Shown one piece after another: positions 1 through 6,695 of a stretch of DNA of 6,707 nucleotides. The stretch comes from Actinomycetales bacterium. GTDB lineage: Bacteria > Actinomycetota > Actinomycetes > Mycobacteriales > Mycobacteriaceae. How positions within the stretch are numbered: position 1 is the first letter of the stretch; each line of letters begins with the position of its first letter. A program made the position numbers and the translations under genes. The notes below the pieces were generated by a model. It was not told the DNA's origin, made no database searches, and worked only from the letters and a program-made list of their open reading frames with translations. Where the stretch lies: assembly GCA_012841845.1 (NCBI GenBank), contig DUTZ01000171.1:1-6707 (forward strand), in the 5' to 3' direction.

Positions 1-1040
<1,040 letters not shown>

Positions 1041-1044
<4 letters not shown>

Positions 1045-1472
1045 GCCAGGTCCCCCGGGCCGAATGCGTCCGGCAGCAGTGCGCCGAGCGGCACCGGGCC
1101 CCGCGCGGTGTGGACGACGAGGTCCGGGCCGCCGTGTTCGTGGAGGAGTTGCCGGCAGCGCCCGCACGGCGCGAGGTGCTCACCGGAGTCGGTGACGACG
1201 ACGAGCTCGAGCAGCCTCCCACCCCCCGTGCGGTACAGGTCCGAGACGAGCGAACACTCCGCGCAGAGGGTGAGGCCGTAGGAGGCGTTCTCGACGTTGC
1301 ATCCCGTCACCACGCGAGGCTCTCCGCCACCCGCCGGGGCCGCGAGCGCCGCGGCGCCCACCCCCAGTCGCGAGTACGGGCGGTACGCGTGCGCGGCGGC
1401 CCGGAGCGCCTCCGCGCGCAGCCGTTCGCCGGCGCCGGAGCGCTGGGCAGCGGTTTCGTCACCCGACCCCAT
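1041..1472 (-). CDS. cdd: Cytidine deaminase (homotetrameric zinc type)
   Basis: Zinc hydrolase that deaminates cytidine and deoxycytidine to uridine and deoxyuridine in the cytoplasm. At 143 residues it is the short, single-domain, typically tetrameric form. The signature is complete: GCNVENASYG at 57-66 (N59 and E61 bind the ribose), CAEC at 70-73 (C70 zinc ligand, E72 proton shuttle) and PCGRCRQ at 102-108 (zinc ligands C103 and C106). YRPYSRLGVGAA at 30-41 is the usual N-terminal substrate-side motif. The first 15 or so residues are polar, alanine-rich and probably disordered. The ATG at 1472-1470 is chosen because GGGGAG (1484-1479) sits 6 nt upstream. The gene is first of a two-gene minus-strand unit and overlaps deoA by 4 bp, consistent with translational coupling and with one salvage route. 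It is transcribed divergently from the sdh operon. Base composition matches its neighbours. Confidence 0.96.
1051..1056 (-). promoter_or_regulatory. Ribosome binding site fixing the deoA GTG start
   Basis: On the minus strand GGGGGA lies 6 nt before the GTG at 1044. It sits inside the last codons of cdd. Together with the GTGA stop/start overlap it supports the GTG over the second in-frame GTG ten codons later. Confidence 0.65.
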
Positions 1473-1478
1473 GTTCTA

Positions 1479-1484
1479 CTCCCC
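1479..1484 (-). promoter_or_regulatory. Ribosome binding site of cdd
   Basis: GGGGAG on the minus strand, 6 nt before the ATG at 1472. It decides the cdd start. Confidence 0.7.
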
Positions 1485-1490
1485 GGTAAC

Positions 1491-1518
1491 TTGATTAAGG
1501 GTCCCCTAACTGCATAAA
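1491..1518 (+). promoter_or_regulatory. Candidate distal sdh promoter
   Basis: TTGATT (1491-1496) and CATAAA (1513-1518) are separated by 16 bp and each match 4 of 6 bases of the sigma70-type -35 and -10 consensus. This is in the AT-rich patch of the gap. If used, the sdh leader would be about 135 nt. The near-palindrome at 1495-1509 occupies its spacer. The assignment rests on hexamer matching only. Confidence 0.35.
1495..1509. promoter_or_regulatory. Near-palindrome, candidate operator
   Basis: TTAAGGGTCCCCTAA is an odd-length inverted repeat: six of seven base pairs are complementary around a central T, with one A/C mismatch. It lies between the -35-like and -10-like hexamers of the candidate distal sdh promoter and 23 bp upstream of the cdd start codon, a position from which a dimeric regulator could affect either direction. 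I do not recognise it as a consensus site: it is shorter than, and different from, the 19-bp DtxR/IdeR iron box, and it lacks the TGTGA/TCACA arms of a GlxR/CRP site. Confidence 0.35.
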
Positions 1519-1547
1519 CCCCCTCGGACACACGTTACCCACCCTCC

Positions 1548-1577
1548 TTCTCATCAGTGCGCTCTCAGGTCTAGAGT
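1548..1577 (+). promoter_or_regulatory. Candidate proximal sdh promoter
   Basis: TTCTCA (1548-1553) and TAGAGT (1572-1577) are separated by 18 bp. TAGAGT fits the TANNNT -10 pattern common in actinobacteria. Transcription would begin near 1584 and leave a leader of about 77 nt before sdhC. The hexamer lies inside CTAGAGTCCTAG (1571-1582), two CTAG tetramers 4 bp apart. Evidence is pattern matching only. Confidence 0.35.
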
Positions 1578-1643
1578 CCTAGGTGGCGCCCGCTGTGCCT
1601 TCCGGCCGGTGCGGGCGCCGACGGCATCACGCCCAGACGATTC

Positions 1644-1648
1644 GGAGG
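1644..1648 (+). promoter_or_regulatory. Ribosome binding site of sdhC
   Basis: GGAGG with a 12-nt spacer to the ATG at 1661. The spacer is on the long side, but this is the only good Shine-Dalgarno near the conserved protein start. It argues against an extended start at 1583. Confidence 0.6.
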
Positions 1649-1660
1649 CACGACAAGCCC

Positions 1661-2071
1661 ATGAGCAGTACCGCGCAGGCGCCGGCGCGTCCGGCCCCCA
1701 CCAAGAAGACCAGCGTCTACAAGGGCGACCCGGGGATGTGGGCGTGGGTCGCGCACCGTATCTCCGGCGTCGCGATCTTCTTCTTCCTCCTGGTGCACGT
1801 GCTCGACACGGCTCTCGTCACCGTGAGCCCGGAGACCTACAACGCGGTCATCGACACGTACAAGATCTGGCCCGTCGGCCTCATGGAGATCGGCCTCGTT
1901 GCGCTCGTGCTGTTCCACGCGCTCAACGGTCTGCGGATCGTCGCCATCGACTTCTGGTCGAAGGGCGCCCGCTACCAGCGCCAGATGCTCTGGGCCGTCT
2001 GCGCGATCTGGGTCGTGGTCTTCGCCGCGGCCGCCGCCCGCCTCCTCTTCCTCCTCTTCCAGCACATCTAA
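1661..2071 (+). CDS. sdhC: Succinate dehydrogenase cytochrome b556 membrane anchor, SdhC
   Basis: One of two integral membrane subunits that anchor complex II, bind haem b and carry electrons to the quinone (menaquinone in this group). The protein is 136 residues. The polar N-terminus (1-28) is cytoplasmic, followed by three hydrophobic segments at about 36-55, 70-95 and 109-133. HRISG at 32-36 is the conserved family motif near the quinone site, with R33 and S35. H46 (LLVH) ends the first helix and H86 opens HALNGLR (86-92), followed by D97; these are candidate axial haem ligands. The start at 1661 is supported by the upstream GGAGG and by the protein beginning a short distance before the conserved SVYKGDPGMWAW stretch. 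The gene is first in the operon; its TAA is followed 15 bp later by sdhD. It shares motif spacing with SdhD, and the operon context is unambiguous. Confidence 0.93.
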   Translation: MSSTAQAPARPAPTKKTSVYKGDPGMWAWVAHRISGVAIFFFLLVHVLDTALVTVSPETYNAVIDTYKIWPVGLMEIGLVALVLFHALNGLRIVAIDFWSKGARYQRQMLWAVCAIWVVVFAAAAARLLFLLFQHI

Positions 2072-2086
2072 GGAGAACTGATCACC

Positions 2087-2533
2087 ATGGCAGACGCACC
2101 CGTTCTCCAGACGTCCCACGACCGCCCCGCCTCGCTCGCCCAGCCGCGCTCGCCGCGCCTGCGCTCGGGCAGCAACTTCGAGCGCACCGCGTGGATCTTC
2201 ATGCGTGTCTCGGGCGTGGCGCTCGTCCTGCTCACCCTGGGCCACCTCACCGTGGGCCTCATGATCGACGAGGGTGTCCACCGCATCGACTGGGACTACG
2301 TCGCCGACCGCTGGCAGAGCCCCTTCTGGGCCACCTGGGACATCCTCATGCTCTGGCTGGCCATGCTCCACGGCGCCAACGGCGTCCGGACGGTCATCTC
2401 CGACTACGCCCGCAAGGACTCCACCCGGACCTGGCTGCACGGCATCCTGCTGGTCGCCACCGTCCTCATCCTTGCCCTCGGCACCTACGCCCTCTTCGGG
2501 CTGGCCTACCACATCCCCACGGCCAACGCCTAG
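2087..2533 (+). CDS. sdhD: Succinate dehydrogenase hydrophobic membrane anchor, SdhD
   Basis: Second membrane anchor of complex II, partnering SdhC around haem and quinone. It is 148 residues with a polar, proline- and arginine-containing N-terminus (1-33) and three hydrophobic segments at about 36-60, 80-104 and 117-141. RVSG at 40-43 mirrors the SdhC HRISG motif. H53 ends the first helix, and H95 begins HGANGVR (95-101) with D106 after it. An acidic and aromatic loop (61-79) joins helices 1 and 2. Translation begins at ATG 2087, 11 nt after AGGAG (2071-2075), which overlaps the last base of the sdhC stop; this spacing suggests coupled translation. Its motif spacing is so close to SdhC that the two look like ancient paralogues. 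It is followed by a 51-bp gap before sdhA. Confidence 0.92.
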   Translation: MADAPVLQTSHDRPASLAQPRSPRLRSGSNFERTAWIFMRVSGVALVLLTLGHLTVGLMIDEGVHRIDWDYVADRWQSPFWATWDILMLWLAMLHGANGVRTVISDYARKDSTRTWLHGILLVATVLILALGTYALFGLAYHIPTANA

Positions 2534-2584
2534 GAGTGACGGCCCCGTCGTCGTCCTCCCCAGAAAGCGAGCAGAGAAACTCCT

Positions 2585-4354
2585 ATGACTGATCGTCCGG
2601 TACACAACCACCAGTACGAGGTCGTCATCGTCGGCGCCGGCGGCGCCGGCATGCGGGCCGCCATCGAGTCCGGCCCGCGCGTCCGTACTGCCGTCCTCAC
2701 CAAGCTCTACCCCACCCGCTCCCACACCGGCGCGGCGCAGGGCGGCATGTGCGCCGCCCTCGCCAACGTCGAGGAGGACAACTGGGAGTGGCACACCTTC
2801 GACACGGTCAAGGGCGGCGACTACCTCGTCGACCAGGACGCCGCGGAGATCATGGCCAAGGAGGCCATCACCGCCGTCATCGACCTGGAGAACATGGGCC
2901 TTCCGTTCAACCGCACGCCCGAGGGCAAGATCGACCAGCGCCGCTTCGGCGGGCACACGCGTGACCACGGCAAGGCGCCCGTCCGCCGCGCCTGCTACGC
3001 CGCCGACCGCACCGGCCACATGATCCTGCAGACGCTCTACCAGAACTGCGTCAAGCACGACGTCGAGTTCTTCAACGAGTTCTACGTCCTCGACGTCTGC
3101 CTCACCGAGACGCCCGAGGGCCCCGTGGCCTCCGGCTGCGTGGCGTACGAGCTCGCCACCGGCGACCTCCACGTCTTCCACTCCAAGGCCGTCGTCTTTG
3201 CCACCGGCGGCTCGGGCCGCATGTACAAGACCACCTCCAACGCCCACACCCTCACCGGTGACGGCATGGCCGTGGTCTTCCGCAAGGGCCTGCCGCTCGA
3301 GGACATGGAGTTCCACCAGTTCCACCCGACCGGCCTGGCCGGCCTGGGCATCCTCATCTCCGAGGCCGTCCGCGGCGAGGGCGGCATCCTCCGCAACGCC
3401 GACGGCGAGCGGTTCATGGAGAAGTACGCGCCCACCATCAAGGACCTCGCGCCGCGCGACATCGTCGCCCGCTCGATGGTGCTCGAGGTGCGCGAGGGCC
3501 GCGGCGCCGGGCCGGACAAGGACTACGTCTACATCGACGTGACCCACCTCGGCGAGGACGTGCTCGAGGAGAAGCTGCCGGACATCACCGAGTTCTCCCG
3601 CACCTACCTCGGCGTGGACCCGGTCACCGAGCTGGTGCCCGTGTTCCCGACCTGCCACTACGTCATGGGCGGCATCCCGACCAACGTCGAGGGCGAGGTG
3701 CTGCGCACCAACGACGACATCGTGCCCGGCCTCTACGCCGCCGGCGAGTGCGCCTGCGTGTCGGTCCACGGCTCCAACCGCCTCGGCACCAACTCGCTGC
3801 TCGACATCAACGTGTTCGGCCGCCGCTCCGGCATCGCCGCCGCGCAGTACGCGAGCACCCACGACTTCGTGGAGCTCCCCGAGGACCCCGAGAAGATGGT
3901 GCGCGAGTGGATGGAGGGCATGCTCTCCGACCGCGGCGACGAGAACGCCGCCGACATCCGCGCCGAGATGCAGGCCATGATGGACGACAAGGCGTCGGTG
4001 TACCGCACCGAGCAGTCGCTCACCGAGGCCCGCGACGAGCTGCGCGCCCTCAAGGAGCGCTACGCCCACGTCACCGTGAGCGACAAGGGCCGCCGCTTCA
4101 ACACCGAGCTGCTCGAGGCCATCGAGCTGGGCTTCCTCCTCGAGCTCGCCGAGGTGACGGTCGTCTGCGCGCTCAACCGCAAGGAGTCGCGCGGCGGTCA
4201 CGCCCGCGAGGACTTCCCGGACCGCGACGACGCCGAGTACATGAAGCACACGATGGCGTACAAGGAGAGCGGCCTCGAACTGCTCTCCGAGATCCGGCTG
4301 GACTGGAAGCCGGTTGTCCAGACCCGCTACGAGCCGATGGAGCGTAAGTACTGA
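2585..4354 (+). CDS. sdhA: Succinate dehydrogenase flavoprotein subunit, SdhA
   Basis: Catalytic subunit of complex II; it oxidises succinate to fumarate and passes electrons through covalently bound FAD to SdhB on the cytoplasmic face. At 589 residues it is the normal length. The Rossmann loop VGAGGAGM is at 16-23. H47 in TRSHTGAAQGG is the histidine that carries FAD covalently. Active-site residues in family positions are H247 (QFHPTG), R291 (LAPRD, the proton-transfer arginine), H358 (TCHYVMGG) and R399 (GSNRLGTNSLLD). GECACVSVHG at 389-398 is the second FAD contact region, and a helical C-terminal domain follows from about 440. The ATG at 2585 is chosen because the protein begins just before the Rossmann strand; its ribosome site is only purine-rich (GAGCAGAGAAA, about 2568-2578) with no GGAGG. 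The stop overlaps the sdhB start by one base. Fumarate reductase is the alternative reading, but the membrane anchors and operon order favour SdhA. Confidence 0.97.
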   Translation: MTDRPVHNHQYEVVIVGAGGAGMRAAIESGPRVRTAVLTKLYPTRSHTGAAQGGMCAALANVEEDNWEWHTFDTVKGGDYLVDQDAAEIMAKEAITAVIDLENMGLPFNRTPEGKIDQRRFGGHTRDHGKAPVRRACYAADRTGHMILQTLYQNCVKHDVEFFNEFYVLDVCLTETPEGPVASGCVAYELATGDLHVFHSKAVVFATGGSGRMYKTTSNAHTLTGDGMAVVFRKGLPLEDMEFHQFHPTGLAGLGILISEAVRGEGGILRNADGERFMEKYAPTIKDLAPRDIVARSMVLEVREGRGAGPDKDYVYIDVTHLGEDVLEEKLPDITEFSRTYLGVDPVTELVPVFPTCHYVMGGIPTNVEGEVLRTNDDIVPGLYAAGECACVSVHGSNRLGTNSLLDINVFGRRSGIAAAQYASTHDFVELPEDPEKMVREWMEGMLSDRGDENAADIRAEMQAMMDDKASVYRTEQSLTEARDELRALKERYAHVTVSDKGRRFNTELLEAIELGFLLELAEVTVVCALNRKESRGGHAREDFPDRDDAEYMKHTMAYKESGLELLSEIRLDWKPVVQTRYEPMERKY

Positions 4355-5136
4355 TGAGTTCCGCAGTCGACACCACCAAGGCCACGGACGGCAAGGGCGG
4401 GCGTCCCGTCCCCCCCGGCTCGACCATGGTCACGCTGAAGATCGCCCGGTTCAACCCGGAGGATCCCGACTCGGCGGGCTGGAAGGAGTACGAGGTCCCG
4501 GCCCTGCCGTCGGACCGTCTGCTCAACCTGCTGATGTACGTCAAGAACTACATCGACGGCTCGCTGGCGTTTCGTCGGTCGTGCGCGCACGGCATCTGCG
4601 GCTCCGACGCGATGCTCATCAACGGCGTCAACCGCCTCGCGTGCAAGGTCCTCATGAAGGACCTGCTCCCCAAGGACGGCAAGTCCATCACCATCACGAT
4701 CGCGCCGATCCGCGGTCTGCCGGTGGAGAAGGACCTCTACGTCGACATGGAGCCGTTCTTCAAGGCGTACCGCGACGTCAAGCCGTACCTCATCACGTCC
4801 GGCAACCTGCCCTCGAACGAGCACATCCAGTCGCAGACCGACCGTGCCCGCTTCGACGACACCACCAAGTGCATCCTCTGCGCCTGCTGCACCACGTCGT
4901 GCCCGGTGTTCTGGGCGGACGGGTCGTACTTCGGCCCCGCCGCGATCGTCAACGCGCACCGGTTCATCTTCGACTCGCGCGACGAGGGCGCCGCCGAGCG
5001 TCTGGAGATCCTCAACGACGTCGAGGGCGTGTGGCGCTGCCGCACCACCTTCAACTGCACGGACTCCTGCCCGCGCGGCATCCAGGTCACGCAGGCGATC
5101 CAGGAGGTCAAGCGCGCCCTGCTGTTCGCGCGCTGA
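4354..5136 (+). CDS. sdhB: Succinate dehydrogenase iron-sulfur subunit, SdhB
   Basis: Electron-transfer subunit between SdhA and the membrane anchors. It has 260 residues, against about 240 for E. coli SdhB; the extra is a polar N-terminal tail (1-24). The [2Fe-2S] ferredoxin-type domain has C77, C82, D85 and C97 (SCAHGICGSD ... LAC); aspartate at the third ligand position is normal in SdhB. The [4Fe-4S] ligands are C173, C176 and C179 (CILCACC) with C239 (CTDSCP). The [3Fe-4S] ligands are C183 (SCPVFW), C229 and C235. All ligands are present, so the subunit should be functional. The ATG at 4354 shares its A with the sdhA stop (TGATG), a classic arrangement for termination-reinitiation, and GGAG (4339-4342) lies 11 nt upstream inside sdhA. 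It is last in the operon and is followed by a strong hairpin. Confidence 0.97.
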   Translation: MSSAVDTTKATDGKGGRPVPPGSTMVTLKIARFNPEDPDSAGWKEYEVPALPSDRLLNLLMYVKNYIDGSLAFRRSCAHGICGSDAMLINGVNRLACKVLMKDLLPKDGKSITITIAPIRGLPVEKDLYVDMEPFFKAYRDVKPYLITSGNLPSNEHIQSQTDRARFDDTTKCILCACCTTSCPVFWADGSYFGPAAIVNAHRFIFDSRDEGAAERLEILNDVEGVWRCRTTFNCTDSCPRGIQVTQAIQEVKRALLFAR

Positions 5137-5154
5137 TCTCCGGCTGACGCCGCC

Positions 5155-5197
5155 GAGCGGGGCCGCACCTTCCTCCCCGGAGGGTGCGGCCCCGCTC
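5155..5197 (+). terminator. Hairpin terminator after sdhB
   Basis: A perfect 15-bp inverted repeat: GAGCGGGGCCGCACC (5155-5169) and GGTGCGGCCCCGCTC (5183-5197) around a 13-nt loop. The loop can itself pair partly (CCTCC with GGAGG). The hairpin starts 18 nt after the sdhB stop. There is no T-tract downstream, which is common for intrinsic terminators of high-GC actinobacteria. It separates the sdh operon from dacB. Confidence 0.8.
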
Positions 5198-5283
5198 TCG
5201 TCGGCGCCACACACCCCTGCTACCGAACGCGGCCCCGCGCAGCCGCGTCAGCGTGCCGCGCACGGCCGACCGGAGCACCGCCG
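5198..5283 (+). other. Spacer upstream of dacB with no recognised element
   Basis: GC-rich, non-repetitive bases between the sdh hairpin and the dacB -10-like hexamer. I see no small ORF with a ribosome site. A -35 for dacB would fall near 5260-5266 (about GCACGGC) but does not match the consensus. Confidence 0.4.
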
Positions 5284-5289
5284 TAGACT
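5284..5289 (+). promoter_or_regulatory. -10-like hexamer TAGACT for a possibly leaderless dacB
   Basis: TAGACT fits the actinobacterial TANNNT -10 pattern and lies 8 nt upstream of the GTG at 5298, about the usual distance from a -10 to the transcription start. The message may therefore begin at or within 1-2 nt of the start codon. GGAG at 5292-5295 is only 2 nt from the GTG and too close to act as a normal Shine-Dalgarno, which agrees with a leaderless start. Confidence 0.45.
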
Positions 5290-5297
5290 GCGGAGCC

Positions 5298-6695
5298 GTG
5301 ATCAGTTCCCGCCGACGACTCGCGCGCCGCGCCGTCGGGCTCGCGACGGCCGCGCTCATCGGCGTGGCCGCCACGCCGTTGGCCGTCGGCCCCGCGTCGG
5401 GTGCCGAGCCGGAACTCACCCCACGCACGGAACCGCCTCCGCCGGCGGTGTTGCCGTCGACGACGTCGGCCGAGTACTTCGACACCCCCCGCGATCTCGA
5501 CGGGTGCCCGTACCGGACCGCCCCGCCGGCGCCGGTGGACGAGTCGGAGGTGCCGGAGCCCGGGCAGAAGGCGCCCACTCCTCCCCCGGTGCCCGAGACC
5601 CCGGCGGGGGGCACCGACCTGGCCGGCTGCGAGGTGGCCGCGACGGACGGCTTCGAGGTGCCCCGCGACGTCACGGCGAGCGCGTGGATCGTCTCGGACC
5701 TGGACTCGGGCGAGGTGGTGGCGGCAAAGGACGCGCACGGCCGCTACCGCCCGGCGAGCCTGGTCAAGACACTGCTCGCGTCGGTCGCGTTGGACCGGCT
5801 GGACCCCGAGGAGGTCATCACGGTCACCGACGCCGACCTCGAGGGCTCCGAGGGCAGCCTGGTGGGCGTGGGCCCGGGCGGGAAGTACTCGATCGACCGC
5901 CTGCTGCACGGGCTCCTCATGGCGTCGGGCAACGACGCCGCGGCGGTGCTCGCCAACCGCATGGGCGGGCTCGAGGAGACGGCCGAGGCGATGAACGCGC
6001 ACGCCGCGGAGCTCGGCTGCGCCGACACGTACGTCGCCACGGTGAGCGGCCTCGACGGTCCGGGCATGATGACCTCCGCGTACGACATGGCGCTGATCTT
6101 CCGCGACGCCATGTCGCGGCCGGAGTTCGCGCGGATCGTCGCCACTCCGATGTGGGGTTTCCCCGGCTACCCGGCGGGCGAGGGCGCGGGGCCGCCGGAT
6201 CCGGCGAACGCCCCGCCGTACGCCGGCCCCACGACGCGCCCCGACGGCACCCTGGTCAATCCCGGGTTCGTCGTGGGTAACGACAACCAGCTGCTGCACA
6301 ACTACGAGGGCGCGATCGGTGGCAAGACCGGCTTCACCGACGACGCCCGCCACACGTTCATCGGCGCCGCCGAGCGCGACGGTCGCCGCCTGGCCGCGGT
6401 GCTGCTCGACGGGACGCGCGTGCCGAAGGCTCCGTGGGAGCAGGCGGGACTGCTGCTCGACGCGGCGTTCGAGGCCGGCGACTCGGAGCCCGTGGCCCGG
6501 CTCGTGGACGGCCCCGCCACGACGGTCGACACCACCGAGCAGCTGGCCGCCGGGCCGGGCGGGGTGTCCGCACAGGGTGAGTCCGCGCTGGCCGACGGTC
6601 CGCTCCTCGACCGGGTGGCCCCGTGGCTGGCCGTGGGGGCGGCGGGGCTGGTCGTGGTGGCCGGCGGCGTCCTGGTCGCCCGCTCGCGCCGCTAG
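5298..6695 (+). CDS. dacB: D-alanyl-D-alanine carboxypeptidase, DacB1 type (peptidase S11)
   Basis: Exported low-molecular-weight penicillin-binding protein that removes the terminal D-alanine from peptidoglycan stem peptides and so limits cross-linking. It is 465 residues from GTG 5298. Residues 1-36 form a signal peptide: an arginine-rich n-region (SRRRLARR), a hydrophobic core at about 12-31 and a likely cleavage after ASGA (33-36). A proline-rich segment (37-110) carries C70 and C111. The catalytic domain (about 125-400) has all three motifs: SLVK at 154-157 (nucleophile S154, base K157), SGN at 210-212 and KTG at 343-345. A transmembrane helix at about 442-461 followed by RSRR anchors the C-terminus. 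The CPYR...DESEVP linker and GLDGPGM...SAYD stretch are, from memory, close to M. tuberculosis DacB1 (Rv3330). An ATG at 5184 is in frame but lies in the terminator arm and would bury the signal peptide behind 38 residues. The hairpin upstream makes this a separate transcription unit. Confidence 0.9.
   Translation: MISSRRRLARRAVGLATAALIGVAATPLAVGPASGAEPELTPRTEPPPPAVLPSTTSAEYFDTPRDLDGCPYRTAPPAPVDESEVPEPGQKAPTPPPVPETPAGGTDLAGCEVAATDGFEVPRDVTASAWIVSDLDSGEVVAAKDAHGRYRPASLVKTLLASVALDRLDPEEVITVTDADLEGSEGSLVGVGPGGKYSIDRLLHGLLMASGNDAAAVLANRMGGLEETAEAMNAHAAELGCADTYVATVSGLDGPGMMTSAYDMALIFRDAMSRPEFARIVATPMWGFPGYPAGEGAGPPDPANAPPYAGPTTRPDGTLVNPGFVVGNDNQLLHNYEGAIGGKTGFTDDARHTFIGAAERDGRRLAAVLLDGTRVPKAPWEQAGLLLDAAFEAGDSEPVARLVDGPATTVDTTEQLAAGPGGVSAQGESALADGPLLDRVAPWLAVGAAGLVVVAGGVLVARSRR

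Larger units (their letters stand above)
1473..1660. promoter_or_regulatory. Divergent intergenic region between cdd and sdhC
   Basis: This 188-bp gap separates two genes pointing away from each other, so it should carry promoters for both transcription units. It holds the only AT-richer stretch of the window (about 1486-1520), a near-palindrome at 1495-1509, two candidate plus-strand promoters, the cdd ribosome site (1484-1479) and the sdhC ribosome site (1644-1648). For cdd the best -10-like hexamer I see on the minus strand is TAACGT (1537-1532), without a convincing -35. I see no small ORF with a ribosome site and no recognisable riboswitch. Confidence 0.7.

Noticed and set aside
1583..1660. 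Upstream in-frame ATG at 1583 as the sdhC start
   Set aside because: The added 26 residues are arginine- and histidine-rich and unlike SdhC, and GGAGG at 1644-1648 supports the ATG at 1661.
2631..2650. Tandem GGCGCCGGC repeats at the start of sdhA
   Set aside because: They simply encode the G-A-G-G-A-G Rossmann loop with GC-rich codons.
1571..4249. An 892-codon open frame on the minus strand, antisense to sdhC, sdhD and most of sdhA
   Set aside because: It mirrors the strong GC third-position bias of the real genes. Its product is low-complexity (V, H, E, D, G rich), has no recognisable domain, and spans three well-supported genes and their gaps.
4606..4608. Aspartate (D85) in place of a cysteine ligand in the SdhB [2Fe-2S] motif, as a possible lost ligand
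   Set aside because: CGSD with aspartate at this position is the normal form in succinate dehydrogenases, including that of E. coli.
5184..5297. ATG at 5184 as an upstream start for dacB
   Set aside because: It lies within the terminator hairpin, has no ribosome site, and would place 38 residues before the signal peptide.
4844..6280. Plus-strand frame of 478 codons running from sdhB through the gap into dacB
   Set aside because: It is in a different frame from both real genes, crosses the terminator, and is made of low-complexity R, P, G and A runs.
5220..6353. Long minus-strand open frame opposite dacB (377 codons)
   Set aside because: Arginine- and alanine-rich low-complexity product; it overlaps a gene with a complete set of peptidase S11 motifs.
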